Source: Eumeta japonica (Eukaryota > Arthropoda > Insecta > Lepidoptera > Psychidae). From it: DNA of 64,000 nucleotides. The number at the start of each line of letters is the position of its first letter. Position 1 is the stretch's first letter. Below the pieces are notes generated by a model. That model saw only the letters and a program-made list of their open reading frames with translations. It made no database searches and was not told the origin of the DNA. A program made the position numbers and the translations under genes. The DNA lies in assembly GCA_005406025.1 (NCBI GenBank), contig BGZK01001464.1, positions 83,933-147,932 on the forward strand, read 5' to 3'. Shown here one piece after another: positions 13,180 to 25,984 of the stretch.

Positions 13180-13592
13180 TCAAATTCCGCGTCTCAGTCG
13201 CCGACAATTTTAACACGGGCTCAGGTGGATAAAACAACGAGGTGAATAAGGATATTTCCAGCGAGCGTGCGCGTCGACACGACACCCGTTAAACTTGAGA
13301 AACCGACAGTCGTTATGGAGCCGATCTTCGCGAGATTTCAGCGTGCACCGCGTCCGTGAACCGGGCGGACCGGAATGTCCTCGGCCGGTGACGTCACTCG
13401 CGCCGGCCGCGGCGTCACGTCGAGCGCCCGGCATCGGGGCCCTGCTCTCCGCGATGATCGAAATGAAATCGGTGAAGAACGGCGAGTACAATATTCAGGG
13501 TCGTATTCCGAAATGTCATATTTACATTCCGATTAGCTGCGAACGTACGACCTTTTAGGATTTGAGCGCATCGTTCACGCGTTCGTCACGTG
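13180..13592 (+). promoter_or_regulatory. CpG-rich block; possible promoter or 5' exon
   Basis: A sharp local rise in GC and CpG (gcgccggccgcggcgtcacg at about 13399-13418) stands out from the AT-rich background. It includes a CRE-like 'gtgacgtcac' at about 13387. A consensus splice donor (cacgt|gtgagt) follows at about 13592. Open frames on both strands across it have unusual Arg/Ala/Pro-rich composition, as expected from GC-rich non-coding DNA. A noncoding first exon or promoter of a gene outside my recognition is the best guess. A small collapsed coding exon cannot be excluded. Confidence 0.3.
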
Positions 13593-13987
13593 TGAGTGCG
13601 ATTAGAATCCTTAAGGGAACGTTGAAATGCTTCTAGAATGGTTTTAGTTACAGAATCTGATCTGAACTATCTAGTTCTGTCTCTATTTTCTAGTTTAGTT
13701 TATAGCCACGCTCGTGACGTAGGTATAAATTTAGAATCTTTGCCATAAAGGAGACATTTCATGTTTTATAAGTCTTTCTAAAATCAAAAATGTTTACGAC
13801 CCGCTCCTTTCTCGTTTTATATGTAAATGTTCGACTTGATTTGTTTTTTCTCTTAGAATATTGTAATTTATACCCGAGACGAACTTGTGATAGTCGTCAA
13901 TTAGACACCGAAAACATAGAATTATGCGTCCCGTCGTCCCGGATGCATAATTTATTTTTTTTTAAACTTTTTTTTTTGCAACTACAG

Positions 13988-14110
13988 GTTGAAGCAGTTC
14001 CTACAGAAAAATATTTTCGGTCATCGCAAACCGGCGACTACCCGAAGTTCATCTCGGATACAACTTGTGAAACGTGCCTAAAGCAAATACGCATTTCTTT
14101 CTATCTGTAA
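13988..14110 (+). other. Possible exon after a strong acceptor
   Basis: A pyrimidine-rich tract ending 'gcaactacag' is followed by an open 41-codon stretch to a stop at 14108-14110, containing a CxxC (…CETCLKQ). GC content is higher than the flanks as far as about 14230. It could be a terminal exon joined to the donor at about 13592, but I recognise no homology and the phase of the upstream exon is unknown. It may also be 3'-UTR-like or chance sequence. Confidence 0.15.
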
Positions 14111-16740
14111 CGCCTAGGAGAAGATTTCTCAAGCCGCCTGAGCTCAATAACTTCGGTGCGATCCACCGCCTACAACCGAGAAGATAATTACAAAGACCGT
14201 TACGAAAGCGCCATATCAGATACAGTTAATTGTTCACGTTTTACTGCTGTATGAAGACGCACCGAATATTGATGTTAGAGGTCGCTAAATATTAATACTA
14301 CGACAAAAATCAACATAGATAGTTACTTATTAAACTTTATTACTTGATTTAATACACTTGCCCGTTTTTGTTAAGTTATAATAGAAACATTAAACAAACA
14401 TTTTAAAATTACAAGTATGATGAGGGTCTGCAGTAAGTTTATAAATAACCTATACTTTTAGGCAAAAACCTTTCCGTTTAATACAAAAACGTTTGCATTT
14501 AAATGCTCATTTACAATGTCTATATCTCCTATGATATTGTTGCAAAATTGCCGACTTTTCTGATTTTAAAAAACTCAAAAGTTAACATCGCACAAAGGTC
14601 GTGATGCCCTTTGGAAGAGATATTATTTTTCCTTTTCCGAGTAAACAAACACACAGACACTACGTAATACTTAGGCATGCACGACACGAACACAACTGGG
14701 CCATATGTTTATTTATATACATGAAGCAATGTTTCTTGCTTTTATGATCAAATAACATTTAATAATATTAATATCATGTTAAAATACTGCAATATTTTAT
14801 GAGATTACATCGAATGAAAGTTAAATAAGGATTTTAATACAAAAATAATTCTGTATTAAAATATACATAATAAATACATATGTTCCCTTATTTTTCAAAG
14901 ATTCGAACAACCACACCTTTGACAGTCTCTTATCAAGATTTTATAATATCTACCTATTTAAAATAAGTGGTATTCATGTATTGTCGTCGTTGATAAATAT
15001 TAAATTACCATGTAAGCTAACGTCCATTTCGGATAGTTTTATTTCTTTCATAGAAATTAAAAAAAATCAAACATTATGAATAAATAAAGTAATAAAAGGT
15101 GAGACAAAGCTAGACGGGAGACGAAATCTGTACATCTGCGTTATTTGTTACGTACGACGGCGAGAACGAGCGATACGTCGACAGGATGGTAACCGCGAGA
15201 GGAGACTTAATGGGGCCTTGCACGTTTTTATCAATAGCAAAAATATTTGGTGGCTCCGCTATGAAATTCTGGTCTAAATACGGTACTCGTTGAATGATAG
15301 ATATGAGGGGAAAAATTAAGAGATTAATTATTTATTTATGGAAAACTTACACATTTTATATATCATGATAAGTAACTAATTAATTGTAAATATATCAGTC
15401 AATTACAATTTTTCTTTTATGTACAAAACAATGATAAATTGAAAAAAGAAGTAAATGACTGTATTTTAGCATAAGAAAAAATAATGCCCTAAAAAGCAGA
15501 AATAAACAAAAAAAAACAGTAATCAGTTAGGAATAAGCACACACAAAGCTACATAAATATGATTTTAAAGTGACCAAAACCGATGAAGAACGTGATAGAA
15601 CAGTATAACTTGAATTTGAAGACAATAGACAATTGAAATCTATCTATGTGTGTATGATGGATCAGTTTTACAAAATGCTAGTGTTCTCCTTGAAAAATTT
15701 ACGCAGGGTAATTAGTTATATATTATAGGGACTAAGTTAAAAGTACCTGACCCAAATCAACGAGATTTCCAGAAACATTGACGCGTATTAGTAAAGCAAA
15801 AGAGACACCTGTGAATTCCTCTGAGAAATAGGTGTGAAGTTAGCGTTTTTTTTTTTATGAGTAATTTAAATTTTGCATTTCAGTGATCGCTGTGAACTGT
15901 TAACTTACCTGTTTATATAGTTGCAACTGTTTCAACTGATTGATCTGAGAATCCTTACCTGGCAGAATGAGGTTGTAGTGAAAGCTAATTTTATTTTCAA
16001 TGTTACATGCAAATACCCATCTAGTCCTTGCTATTAGACATACAGGAATTCTTTGGTGAGTGAGTAATACTGGCTCGAGAATGAGGTGGTTTTTAAAACT
16101 AGTTTTATAATTAAAATTAAATATGTAGAGATACAAAATTTTAAACGGATATTATGAAACGTTTGAAACTTCTTTGCAAGCCGACGATTCTGGTTGCAGT
16201 ATCATTATTTTGTTTATAAAGTTACAAACCGGTGTCATTAATCGTTAAAGGACTCTCTCGTGTAAGAGCGACCTTGTAAACGCAAATAATCATATAAAAT
16301 TGCAATTAAACCGGATACCAGGAAATAAATAAAAAAAATCAGTTACCTGCTAATATTGAACCGAAACAATATATGAAGATATGAATGTTGCAAGTTAAAT
16401 AAAAAAAAATTACAAGTGCAAATAAAACTCGCACTCTGAGGGTTCAGAGACACACAATTGTGTCTGTAGATATTTCATCCAACAAGAGTCTCGAAAATTT
16501 TTGACTGTTTCGATACCTGATATATCGATCCCGAGAATTCAGAACGTTTATTGTTTTCCTTTAAAAAAAAATGGAAATTTTTTTGAAATATGTGACATTT
16601 TGGAAATTATAATTTTTTGCAGCGGGAAATGAAAAGATGTTCTCCCATACATCAGTGTACATTACGATCCACATTCCAACTGTAAATGTCATTCGTAGTC
16701 ACAAAAAAATAACATGATATATTATCGATTTCCAGCTTAT
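14111..16740. other. Intergenic, no gene seen
   Basis: AT-rich. A modest GC-richer patch lies at about 15110-15220 without a supportable exon. Simple A and T runs are frequent. No transposon was recognised. Confidence 0.6.
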
Positions 16741-17433
16741 TAGGGTTCCGTAGCCAAAATGACAAAGAAGAAACCCTTATAGTTTCGTCATATCCATCCA
16801 TCCGTCCGTCCGTATGTCACAGGCATTTTATTCAAAAACTACAACATATATATATATATATTGTTGAAATTTGGGATACAAGTGTTTTGTACAAGCCGCT
16901 ATTTAGTTTAGTAGTTAAACAACAAAAATAAATAATTCTAGGGGGACACTTTTAATAGAAGCAGAAAAAAATCTTCCGCAAACGTCAATGAGTTATACAT
17001 TATCGACAACTTTTTAAAAACATTTTAAGGTTTTTCAGCAATTTATTGATTAACTGAATATTTTGGGAAATAATCGCTCTGAATTCTGAAATTAGCATAA
17101 ATGGTGTCCCACCCATTTTCCTTTTAAACCTTATATCCAAAAATTACAAAGGTAACGTTTAATAAATACTTTCAAAGAAAATTTCATTAAAATGAACTTT
17201 CATTTAAATAATAGGGTTCATTAAAGTGAACCCCTCCAATCCGGAAAAGAATGTTAGTAGACATTTAACTATCCAAAGTTTCACAAGTATTATGGTGTAC
17301 TACTAGTGCCATCTACTCACAATATTATTATTAATTATTTTCATCTGTAGTGCATTTCTTTGTAGTAACGGCTATAGAACCCTATAGGGTTCTATAGGGC
17401 TAATTGTAGTAAGCATGATCCGACATGCTTCTA
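16741..17433 (-). mobile_element. Lepidopteran 'ggttccg' repeat, minus orientation
   Basis: This is the reverse complement of the family at 7482 and 50446. It starts 'tagggttccgtagcc…cttatagtttcgtcat…ccgtccgtatgtcacagg' and ends 'gcatttctttgtagtaacgg…' with the family head 'gcatgatccgacatgc' reversed. A 'ta' microsatellite (about 16846-16862) has expanded inside it. No coding capacity was found. Confidence 0.75.
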
Positions 17434-17499
17434 TCCTTTATTTGTGCTGTGAGATTGCACGATTCTTTGTCAAAGGAAAATACCTTATAAGTTTTAATT

Positions 17500-17715
17500 T
17501 AGTTATGAGTGTTAAAATATGCATGGAAAAGGGCCGTATTTTTTAAAGAAGCTTGATTTTTTTTTGGGAACTTCAATGGACCGTAAACCTAAGTATTTGA
17601 TATTAATTTCAAATAGATATCTTTGCGTATTCCTGAGAAAAAAGATCTTAACAGACCGACAGACAAGGACATACCTCAATAACCCTAATGATGTACGGAA
17701 CCCTATATAAAAGTT
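17500..17715 (+). repeat. Related 'ggaaccct' repeat fragment
   Basis: The segment carries 'gcgtattcctgagaaaaaag … cttaacagaccgacagacaagg … gtacggaaccctatataaaa'. This is a degenerate form of a widespread lepidopteran repeat tail (…gacagacagacggacag…gggttccgt). It sits directly after the reverse-oriented copy ending at 17433. Confidence 0.55.
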
Positions 17716-20700
17716 TTTAAAAATTTGAAATAAATGTATACTACTACGTGGTCACTATACGCATATCTATTGCGCCGCTATTCTAAATAATACAGTGTCA
17801 TAATCTCAACGGTTGACAACAATAAGCCAGCTCAGTTTGTGACCGACGAAAACGTGATCATTTTAGAAGTTTTCATTGCTTTGAAATTGAAAGAGAAAGT
17901 AGAAAGGGTTAAGGTATTTTCTCTTTGCGGGTACTTGAAACCGGGAAGGAAAAAAAACTCCTTTACACTGTCGAATTTCCTTTGTAAGTGTACTTGATAG
18001 AGTGGTTTACATTACTGTGGTTGTATTTACACTAGTGTTGCGAGATATTTTTGTAGCATTAGCTATACGCATCCCAGGCTACATGCATAGGTTTTTGAAC
18101 GTAAGCATCTCGGTTATTTTGCACGTAATTTTCTAAAAGACCTTCGTACGACTTACTTCCTCCATTTCGGTTTTACTTCCCGAGGCTCGGCGTATTATGT
18201 ATACATACTTGTAGTCGGAACACGGCGGATACCATGGACAATCGGAAAAAAATTACCAAAGACACTAACCGAAGGTCGGTCTTTCAACTGCTCGTTAGAT
18301 ACGCTCGCGTTGGTTGCGTAAATCATTCGTATCCAAATTACGTTTATCTTTTCGTGTAATGTAAACACGTGTGTTTGTTTGACCACAAGTTTTAAAGTGG
18401 AACGCAGCGTGCTGCAATGCTTGTATGATAGTTCCTGCTACTGTGTGCCATTGCGATAGTTATCGTGCTATGAAAATTTTATAATTATGAGGTATTCTTA
18501 TCTACAGCATTTGTAAATGAAGATTACGAAAAATTTATATTTTACAACGTCATCTTGCAAGATGTCTAGCTTATGATATGTTTGTAATTGGAAATATATT
18601 TGTAGATAAAGAGTACGCGAACGAATTTAAAGAAAAGACTAATGGAAGAAAATGAAGGACTATTTTCTAAGCCGAAGCGGCCAAAGCTGCGGGCAGACGC
18701 GTGATACGTCGTCAGATACATGATTTAGATCGTGGTTGAGCTCAATGACATGTAAAAAAATGACACGTAAAAAACAGGCTAAATAAGAGTTGAACTCGCA
18801 TGCGAAGGGTCCCGTTCCACTGTATAATAAATAACACTACCTATTTTTTTATAAACAGTTAATAAGAAACAAGAAGAAAAATTAAAATGGGGCAAAAATC
18901 GCCGAAAAAAGCAGCTTCCTTATAAAGCGACCCTCTGTAATTTTTTTAATATTTGTTATTATAGTACCCATAATAATAGATACTCTGTAAATTTTGAGTG
19001 TCTATCTATTACAGTTCAAAAAATACAGACCTGCGACAGACGGACGGATAAACAGTGGTGCCTTAGTAATAGGGTCGATTGGCGCATTATACAGAACACT
19101 AAATACTACAGAACTCGAATTTTAATAGAATTTTAGTAGAATCATCACTAATAGATAAAATAATGGTTTCGCTTTAAAATTGATATATATTTCAAATCTT
19201 CATCTTTTTTTTCATATTCATAGCATTACGAAGGTAGGTAGGTATGTTCATAAAGGATAAAGTAATGTCCACCATACGTACAAGGTTTATTTTTCTTTGA
19301 ACAAGTTTAAGTAATTTTTTTTTCTTTAAATTGAGTGTAGCTCACGATACAGACGGCCACTCTAATTCCTTTACAGTTAGCACTACGACCTGTGTGAAAA
19401 AGAAACAAAACCGCAAAAAGAAAAATGTCTAATGGAATATTTGAATAAGTTTCTACCTAACTTATCTGTAGTTTGGAATTTTACAATTATTTTATTTGAC
19501 AGGTCTATCCATCTGCAGTTTTTTTTTATGTAGGTATCTACGTATTTCACGATATGTTTAATTTATCGAAAACTGAGAATACGTAAAGAATCAAATTAAA
19601 TTGTAATGCCACCAGTGATATACAAGTATGCTTCTGTTTCTTATTAAATATATACAATTTCAATGTTATCGTACATCTAACCACATTTATAAATAAAATA
19701 ATATAATAAAATTCTAGTTCAGTTAATAATTATTAATAGGTTAACAATATGTAATATCTATATAGTACTATCAAATGTAAGATACTTGAATAATCATTTC
19801 TATTCTGGCTGAACTACCGACTAACTGAATGCAATGTTAGTACCTACCGGTTACCCCCTATTACCATTAAATTCTGTTAGCAACATATTCATTTTATCTA
19901 TTATACCTACATTGCGTTAAGAAAATTACGCAAATTTTCAGAAAAGTATAATATATCAAAATATATATTGATGAAAAAAACATTATCAGAACAAAAACAG
20001 AATCAGACTTAGTAGTTGGTAATTGATTTTCTTTTCTAATTTAATTTTTCTTACATTTTCATTATTTCGTATTATAGAAGCACACTCAATCAATCTTTTT
20101 ACTTGTTTATTCATGTTCATTATATCACGTTAAATTTGAACAGAATAATTATAATTATGATCCAATCGTGATATTTGTACTTTAACTATCTAGGTATTAA
20201 AGTTTTATAATTAATTAAATTACCTATGTATTCTTCAAACTATATTTTAATATTGCTGTATAATAGAAAGTAATTGAAAGGGTTAGACAAGCAATTTGAA
20301 CAATGTAGAAGAAGATAATTTACAAAACACAAGCATTTAAATTTTCAGTTCGTCGACAATATAAATTACATACGAGTTCCGACCATAAAGCAGAAGCCGC
20401 AAAAAAATTTGCTACGTATCTACATTTTTCCGCTCATACGAGTTTTCCGCTACTTTACGAAAACGTAAGCGCGGGCTCGCCGGTCGCCTTGGAAAATTCG
20501 GTAAACAACGATAATAAAATACCGAGTCATACATACCTTCGACATAGCTCCCGCTGCTTTCAATTAACACCTCTCAATTCACTGCACACATCTCCATGTT
20601 AACCGTACTAATGCGAACGCGATTTTTCGTCGATCATTTTCGTACGCGATGCTCACGCAGCGGCGGATCGATCAATACTGGCCAGAATGGTGGCCCGTGG

Positions 20701-21074
20701 TGTGCACGGAAAATGATGGAGGCTCGTGTTGCGCACGCAGATTGTATTCGTGGCGTTCGCGCTTGTGTGCGTGAGATATGTTTGTGTGGCTAGAACTAAA
20801 GTCACGCTTGCGCATTTACCACCCTTCAATCCCCTAAACATTTTACGCATCGATGCGGTAATAGACGTGGCAATAGAATGATCAGATTTTAGTATCACAA
20901 TGAAATACGTCACTTCATACACCTAGATTACTCTGATAATAATCTACCTTCTAGGTATTATTTATTAAACATTTCATTTAAGGAATGTACTTTGGAAAAT
21001 TGATAAGAATATAACATATATTTTTACATAGGCAACATAGGTATCGCAAGGAATTCTTTTTCTTTACCGAAGAC
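17716..21074. other. Intergenic, no gene seen
   Basis: AT-rich. It includes the repeat fragment at 18905 and a GC/CpG-richer patch at about 20380-20800 (cgcgggctcgccggtcgcc; cacgcagcggcggatcgatc). That patch has no recognisable exon and might be regulatory. Confidence 0.55.
18905..19080 (+). repeat. Lepidopteran repeat tail fragment
   Basis: The motif order 'tattacagttcaaaaaatac … ctgcgacagacggacggat … ccttagtaatagggtc' is the degenerate tail of a very common lepidopteran repeat, usually ending 'taatagggtcccgttttt'. Only the tail is present. Confidence 0.55.
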
Positions 21075-21218
21075 CAGTAGCGAAACCAGAGGGTACATAG
21101 GGGTCCTAACCCCCTGGTCTAGGTATATGTCTTAGTATTGCAATCGAATTAAAACCAGTCATGACTGAACCTCGTATGTGTGACCCCCTCCCTAAGTCGA
21201 AGGTTGGACCCGCCCTTG
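21075..21218 (-). mobile_element. Short hAT-type MITE, 144 bp
   Basis: The segment from 'cagtagcgaaaccag' to 'ggttggacccgcccttg' is flanked by near-identical 8-mers, ccgaagac and tcgaagag (6 of 8 matching). That is the target duplication length of hAT elements. In reverse orientation it resembles the element at 28416-28566, with the shared core 'cctcgtatgtgtgac' and end 'acccgccctt'. No coding sequence. Confidence 0.55.
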
Positions 21219-21639
21219 TCGAAGAGATGATTTCAAATCATAACTATTGTAACATTGCAAATATTTTTAATGATTATCATATAACTTGAGGTCTGAATAA
21301 TTATGTTTAGTTGTACCAATTTGATATTTTGATAGAACTTCTAAATATAACGCATACTTCGTACACATCATCCCTAAGGTAAGATAATAGCTGACCTGGG
21401 GTCGTTATTCGAAATTATGCGGATTAATCGTAAAATATTACGTTAGGGAAAAAGGTTTTTCGTATTTTTTAATAAAAAAAATGTAGTAAAATCTCTTTAG
21501 TTGTACTGTTTATATCTGACTAGTTTTGATACCATTAAATAGATGACTTTAAAAAGAATAATAAAAAATAAAAACGGTGTCCCCCTATTTTTTTATTGTT
21601 TTTCTGTCCACTATAATGAGTGAACTTAATATAAAAAGT

Positions 21640-22560
21640 CGATGGATTTGAAGTTTTATTACAAAGAACAGAAAAATGCGACACAAGCCGCAAAAAAAAA
21701 TTGTAACCTAATGCAGTGTCAGTAAGAGTAGCACAAAACTGGTTTAAGCCTTTTCAGTTCGGTAATTTTGATGTTAAAGATATACCTCGCTCTGGTCAAC
21801 CTGTTACGGATAAATTCGATGCCAATTTGGAAAAGTAGAGCGAGATCGGAAGATTAGTTCTTACGACACAGCTGAAGAGCTATGAATTGACCATAAAATA
21901 GTTTTGACCCATTTGGCAAAAGCTCGATACTTGGGTCTCACACGAGCTCACTGAAAGAAATCTAATGAAACGTGTACTCATTTGCAATTCTCTATTAAAA
22001 TGTAATGTAACCGAACCATTTTTGAAATAATTGGATTACTGGTGATAAAAAATGGACTACCAATGATTAACTCGCAATATGTGTATGGTGGGATTGGAAG
22101 GGTAATATTCATTATGAGCTCTTACCGCCGGCCAAAACCATCAATTCAAATCTCTAATGTCAGCATTTGATGAGACTCAAACAAGAAGTAGAGAGAAAAC
22201 TGCCGAATTGATCAACAGTATGGTTTGCACCACGATAATGCCGGATCACTCACCTTTAGTCGCTCAGCAAATATTGAGAGAATCTGGTTGGGAATTCTTA
22301 ATGCATCCAGAATACACCCTCATGAATGTGGCCCTGTCATTGCACCCTCAGATTTTCACCTGTTTCTGTCTCTTCAGAATTCTTTAGGCAATGTTAGGTC
22401 AATTTTGAGAAAAGACTGACAAAAGTACTTGTCGACGTTTCTCGATCATAAGTCCCAAAATTTCTACATGAATAGGAGTATGTCACTAATTATCTTGAAT
22501 TTGTACATACAATACGAAAAAACTTTTCCTCCGACCGTTCATTCTGATTGCATGTAATAT
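21640..22560 (+). pseudogene. Degenerate mariner transposase (copy 2)
   Basis: The translation runs in mariner order but through several frames and stops. The first helix-turn-helix region (QAAKKNC…NWFKPFQFGNFDVKDIPRSGQP, split here) lies at about 21660-21810. The region 'VWWDWKG…HYELLP…' is recognisable at about 22085-22130. The second aspartate block is HHDNAG at about 22228, and the third is IAPSDFHLFLSLQNSL at about 22341-22388, followed by a C-terminal 'SPKIST'-like stretch. The last two catalytic Asp codons survive, but frameshifts and stops make it inactive. Terminal repeats were not resolved. Confidence 0.8.
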
Positions 22561-23637
22561 CGCAGCACGACGACACAAGTTTCTTTTCAATTCATCTGTT
22601 CAATAAAAATATAGTCCCATCATTATGAAAAAGATTTGCAATTTACATTTATGTTTAGTCATAATTGTTGAATTTGCAATATGTAGTTTTGTACTAGTAA
22701 CTAAAGTAGTTTTCAAAATACGGTAATGCATTCGGGCATTCGTGTCTTTGAGAATGTGTACGATAAATTGTATACATAAATTAAATAAATTAAGCGTACT
22801 TTTATTTAATTCTTTTTTTAGGTTTTTGTTATATGACCAGTACACCACATTACTATTTTTTTTATTTCAGGTCCTTTATTCTGATTTAATTATAATGTTT
22901 TTCTTTTAGAACTGGCCCAAAAAAGCAAGGGATTGGATCCGTTTTCGCAAAATCGCATAATCCATAGTCTTATTGTATAATTGTTTTTATTTTCGTGGTT
23001 TGAGACTGAATAACATAAGGCATATTCTACATAATTTCAATCTAATTTACCGTCGAACATCATTTTTATAATTATCGTTTTGTTTCCTAACGTTCTACAG
23101 TAGATAATCAGTTTATTGACGGTATTAATTTTTATGACGGTCGACCGAAAGAGAAAAGGAAATTGAACGTAGTATTTTATTTATTTACGTATAGCTAACA
23201 TGCATAAATATTTGATATCCAAAGCCATTAATTTAGTTGCTAATTGTTACATTTCTTGTTGTAATGTGAGCTAAACTGCTCTGAAATGCGACGTATTACT
23301 ATTTCTACTGTATAAGCAAAGTGGAAGCCCCCATTTTGTTCAGATTAACATTGAATCTTGTCTTGTCTTGTCTCCATTCATTCGTATGTATTTATTATGT
23401 TAGATCGTCACTCATCCGTCATTAAGTAAACTTTACGCTTTTGATATCAAACCTTTTCTCATTTCCATTTCAAGCTTGAGAGAAAGTTCGAAGTTTGGCA
23501 CGAAGCTTACAAATGTGATAGCATGAATATAGAAGAAAAGTTAGAAGTTTCGTATTGAATTAATATATATTATAGAGTTGCAACTAGAACTAACTGTAAC
23601 TCTGTACCTATGGATAAGCGAATGACGTCGTCCAAGG
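22561..23637. other. Intergenic, no gene seen
   Basis: AT-rich, with a minor (cttgt)3 microsatellite at about 23356-23372. No exon or transposon was recognised. Confidence 0.6.
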
Positions 23638-23638
23638 G

Positions 23639-23844
23639 CATATGTGGGCAACCACCGACCCGCGGGCCGCACCCGGCCCGCCGTAAGATTTGATCCAGCC
23701 CGCGAGACATGTTTAAAAATTTCTTGTCTGATATCTATCGCTAAAAATTATGAATATTAGTTTAAAACACGGTTAAGTTTTGAACGCGGCCTACGTATGT
23801 ATTTGCACACTGACCCACAACATGTCAAAGGTTGCCCATACCTG
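23639..23844. mobile_element. hAT-type MITE, about 206 bp
   Basis: The termini are catatgtgggcaacc and, in reverse complement, caggtatgggcaacc. The flanking 8-mers gtccaagg and gtcctagg match at 7 of 8 positions if the edges are set one base outward (23638-23843). The interior has a GC-rich palindromic patch, gcgggccgcacccggcccgc, at about 23662-23681. This is the pattern of a hAT non-autonomous element. No coding sequence was found. Confidence 0.65.
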
Positions 23845-24778
23845 TCCTAGGAGGTCGATATTTTGCTTGATTTGTCAATACCGGTCAGTGGTTAGGGCGA
23901 ATTTGGGCGTGCTTTCAATGGTGAATTTAGTCGTAAGATCCTGAAAATCAAAGTTGGATTGAAGCACTAACCGGTGTATTAGTTCTATAAATATAAATAT
24001 CGAAGGAAAGTTATATAATTTTTGAATCCCTAATTGTAATTTGTCTTCAACTTTAATACAAGTTTAAAATACTTAAAATTAAAATAAATTAATTGTGTAC
24101 AAAATGTCGAAATAAAAATTCTCATTAATCCATTACTTGAAACGAATAATTTTATTTTCATAATTTTCAGAATACGAACAATTTACTTAATCAAGGTAAA
24201 TTATTATCAATGGTGTAGCTAGGGGAGGGAGCGTGGGCAACCCTGCACTGCGGGGTTGCCGCAGTGCGTGCTACCCGTTTGAGAATGACCCTGAAAAAAT
24301 GAAACTTACCCAAATTAATATATTAATAATACAATATTACAAAAAGCTAAAAGGAGTTAATAAGTGACTGTTGAAGTTATTAATGGATCTACACACAATT
24401 ACAACTACAATTCCCACTCTCAAACACAAGTAACACAACAACAATTATAGAGAGACTTTGTCCAAACTCGCTGTAAGAGCGAGATAGCAATGTCAGTCAC
24501 TTATTGATACTAAATATTTTTAATGGATATTGAAAAGTCCAAAAACTTATTCAAGTAATACAGTTAGATATAAATATTGTGCAAAATGAAATCGTGATAA
24601 GAGTCAAGATTTTATTTCATTCATACATGTCGATGATAAATAAATAAAACATCAGTCAGAAGCTCTCTTCTGACTGATGTTACTAAAACGTAATTCAGTA
24701 TTTTGCGCGATATCAGTGTCTATTCACACGATCCATGTCGTAACTCGTGTTTTTGTTTTCGTTTGTCTTGATTCAGTT
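23845..24778. other. Intergenic with two perfect hairpins
   Basis: Two strong stem-loops stand out. One at 24245-24267 has a 9-bp GC-rich stem (gcactgcgg/ccgcagtgc) with a 5-nt loop, in a repeat-like stretch starting 'ggtgtagctagg'. One at 24648-24681 has a perfect 15-bp stem (aacatcagtcagaag) with a ctct loop. No gene is seen. Confidence 0.6.
24648..24681. repeat. Perfect 15-bp hairpin
   Basis: Arms 24648-24662 and 24667-24681 are exact reverse complements with a 4-nt loop. It may be the remnant of a fold-back element. A terminator role has no meaning here because the DNA is eukaryotic. Confidence 0.8.
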
Positions 24779-25345
24779 AAAACCGATTCAAAAAACAACT
24801 AATCGTTTGATTATATTTTTGGAGGCGGTTTATTATTTTAAAATTTATTTTATTTTACTTTTTTTTATTTATCAATTCCTTATAACTTTATAATTTATTT
24901 ACCTAATTTGCATGTGGATTAAACCCTTATTGATATAATTGACCAGGTATTTTCTTTACTTTTGTGTGGAGCAAACGGAAAAGCAATTCCGATCCCGAAT
25001 TTATTCTACACTAGTAATCATTTTAGGGTCTTTACATTCCTAGTTGGAGTGCAACTACCCAAATTATTCTTAAACAATCTATATAAATTATTCTTATTAT
25101 TTATAATATAAATGGTGTACGGTTCATGCAGATCACATATGCATACACTACCACAATTTTAACTAATTCTTCATACTTCTATTTATCGCTAAAGGATTCC
25201 GATGTGTTTTATCTTAAATTATCACATTGGAGTTATAGAGATGAATAAAAATATGTAGATAAATTTATAAGCAATTTTAACTCTGTGCATATTAGGTATT
25301 ATTATCACCCATTGAAGGATAGTTTCTATTGACAAATCGTCACAG
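24779..25345 (+). repeat. Interspersed repeat, copy A
   Basis: This shares the ordered blocks 'accgattcaaaaaacaactaat', 'ggaggcggttt', 'ttataactttataa…atttacc', 'atgaataaaaatatgtagat' and 'cccattgaaggatagtttc' with copy B at 27646-27985. Copy A is about 260 bp longer in the middle. The family resembles lepidopteran 'ccgactccaaaaa' repeats. No coding capacity. Confidence 0.6.
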
Positions 25346-25349
25346 ATAA

Positions 25350-25735
25350 TCGTCAGATTATGAGACAGCACGTTTAGGGCATAAAGGTGAACCATATATA
25401 TCTTAATCTGACGCGCTTGGGTATTTCAAAATGGCGAATTTTTTTGCATATTCTAATAATGGCCGCGAGTTTGCGTCACATCCAAATCGTCAGATTAGTA
25501 TATAAGAGTTTTTTTAGGTTCACTTAACATCCCCTTAGAAAATCTGACGCGCTCTATTAACTTATTTTTTCATTTTCAACCCTTACGTACGACCACCCCC
25601 ACCATGGAAACAGTCAGATTAATATACTTATATTTTTATAAATATGTAGGACATGGATGCCATCAATATCTGATGCGCCCGAGTATGTCCATGCAACATT
25701 TTTTTTATATACTTGATAATCTGTAGCCGCTTCCC
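25350..25735. repeat. Tandem array of three ~130-bp units with inverted cgtcagatta/taatctgacg
   Basis: Cgtcagatta-type motifs occur at about 25351, 25487 and 25613. Their inverted partners, aatctgacgcgc-type motifs, occur at about 25405, 25541 and 25669. The spacing from unit to unit is about 125-136 bp. Each unit can therefore fold into a stem with a loop of about 45 bases, and the units are themselves tandem. The intervening sequences differ, so only the paired motifs are conserved. This is not a CRISPR, since the spacing is long and variable and the host is eukaryotic. It follows directly on copy A of the repeat ending at about 25345. Confidence 0.65.
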
Positions 25736-25984
25736 CCACCGATGAAAAGGTATATATTATATGACATTTTTCCTTTTATCATCTAAGCTTCGCAACCCAA
25801 TAGGTCTCTATGACGCTCGAATAAATCCCGATTTAGCATCGTGTGCTTCCCTTCACATAAACAATATTTAAAAAGTACTTACTACATTTGAAAATGCAAC
25901 TCTGGCTGGAGAATACAATTTGTTTTATTTAACTGTCAATTGTTTTTAGATTGTGGCGGTTTTTTTTTTTCCAAAATAGCGTAT

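Noticed and set aside
13295..13558. GC-rich open frames on both strands
   Set aside because: Arg/Ala/Pro-rich composition on both strands is what GC-rich DNA gives by default. There is no homology.
25350..25735. Periodic repeats that could suggest CRISPR
   Set aside because: The host is eukaryotic, spacing is about 130 bp and variable, and the motifs are inverted pairs.
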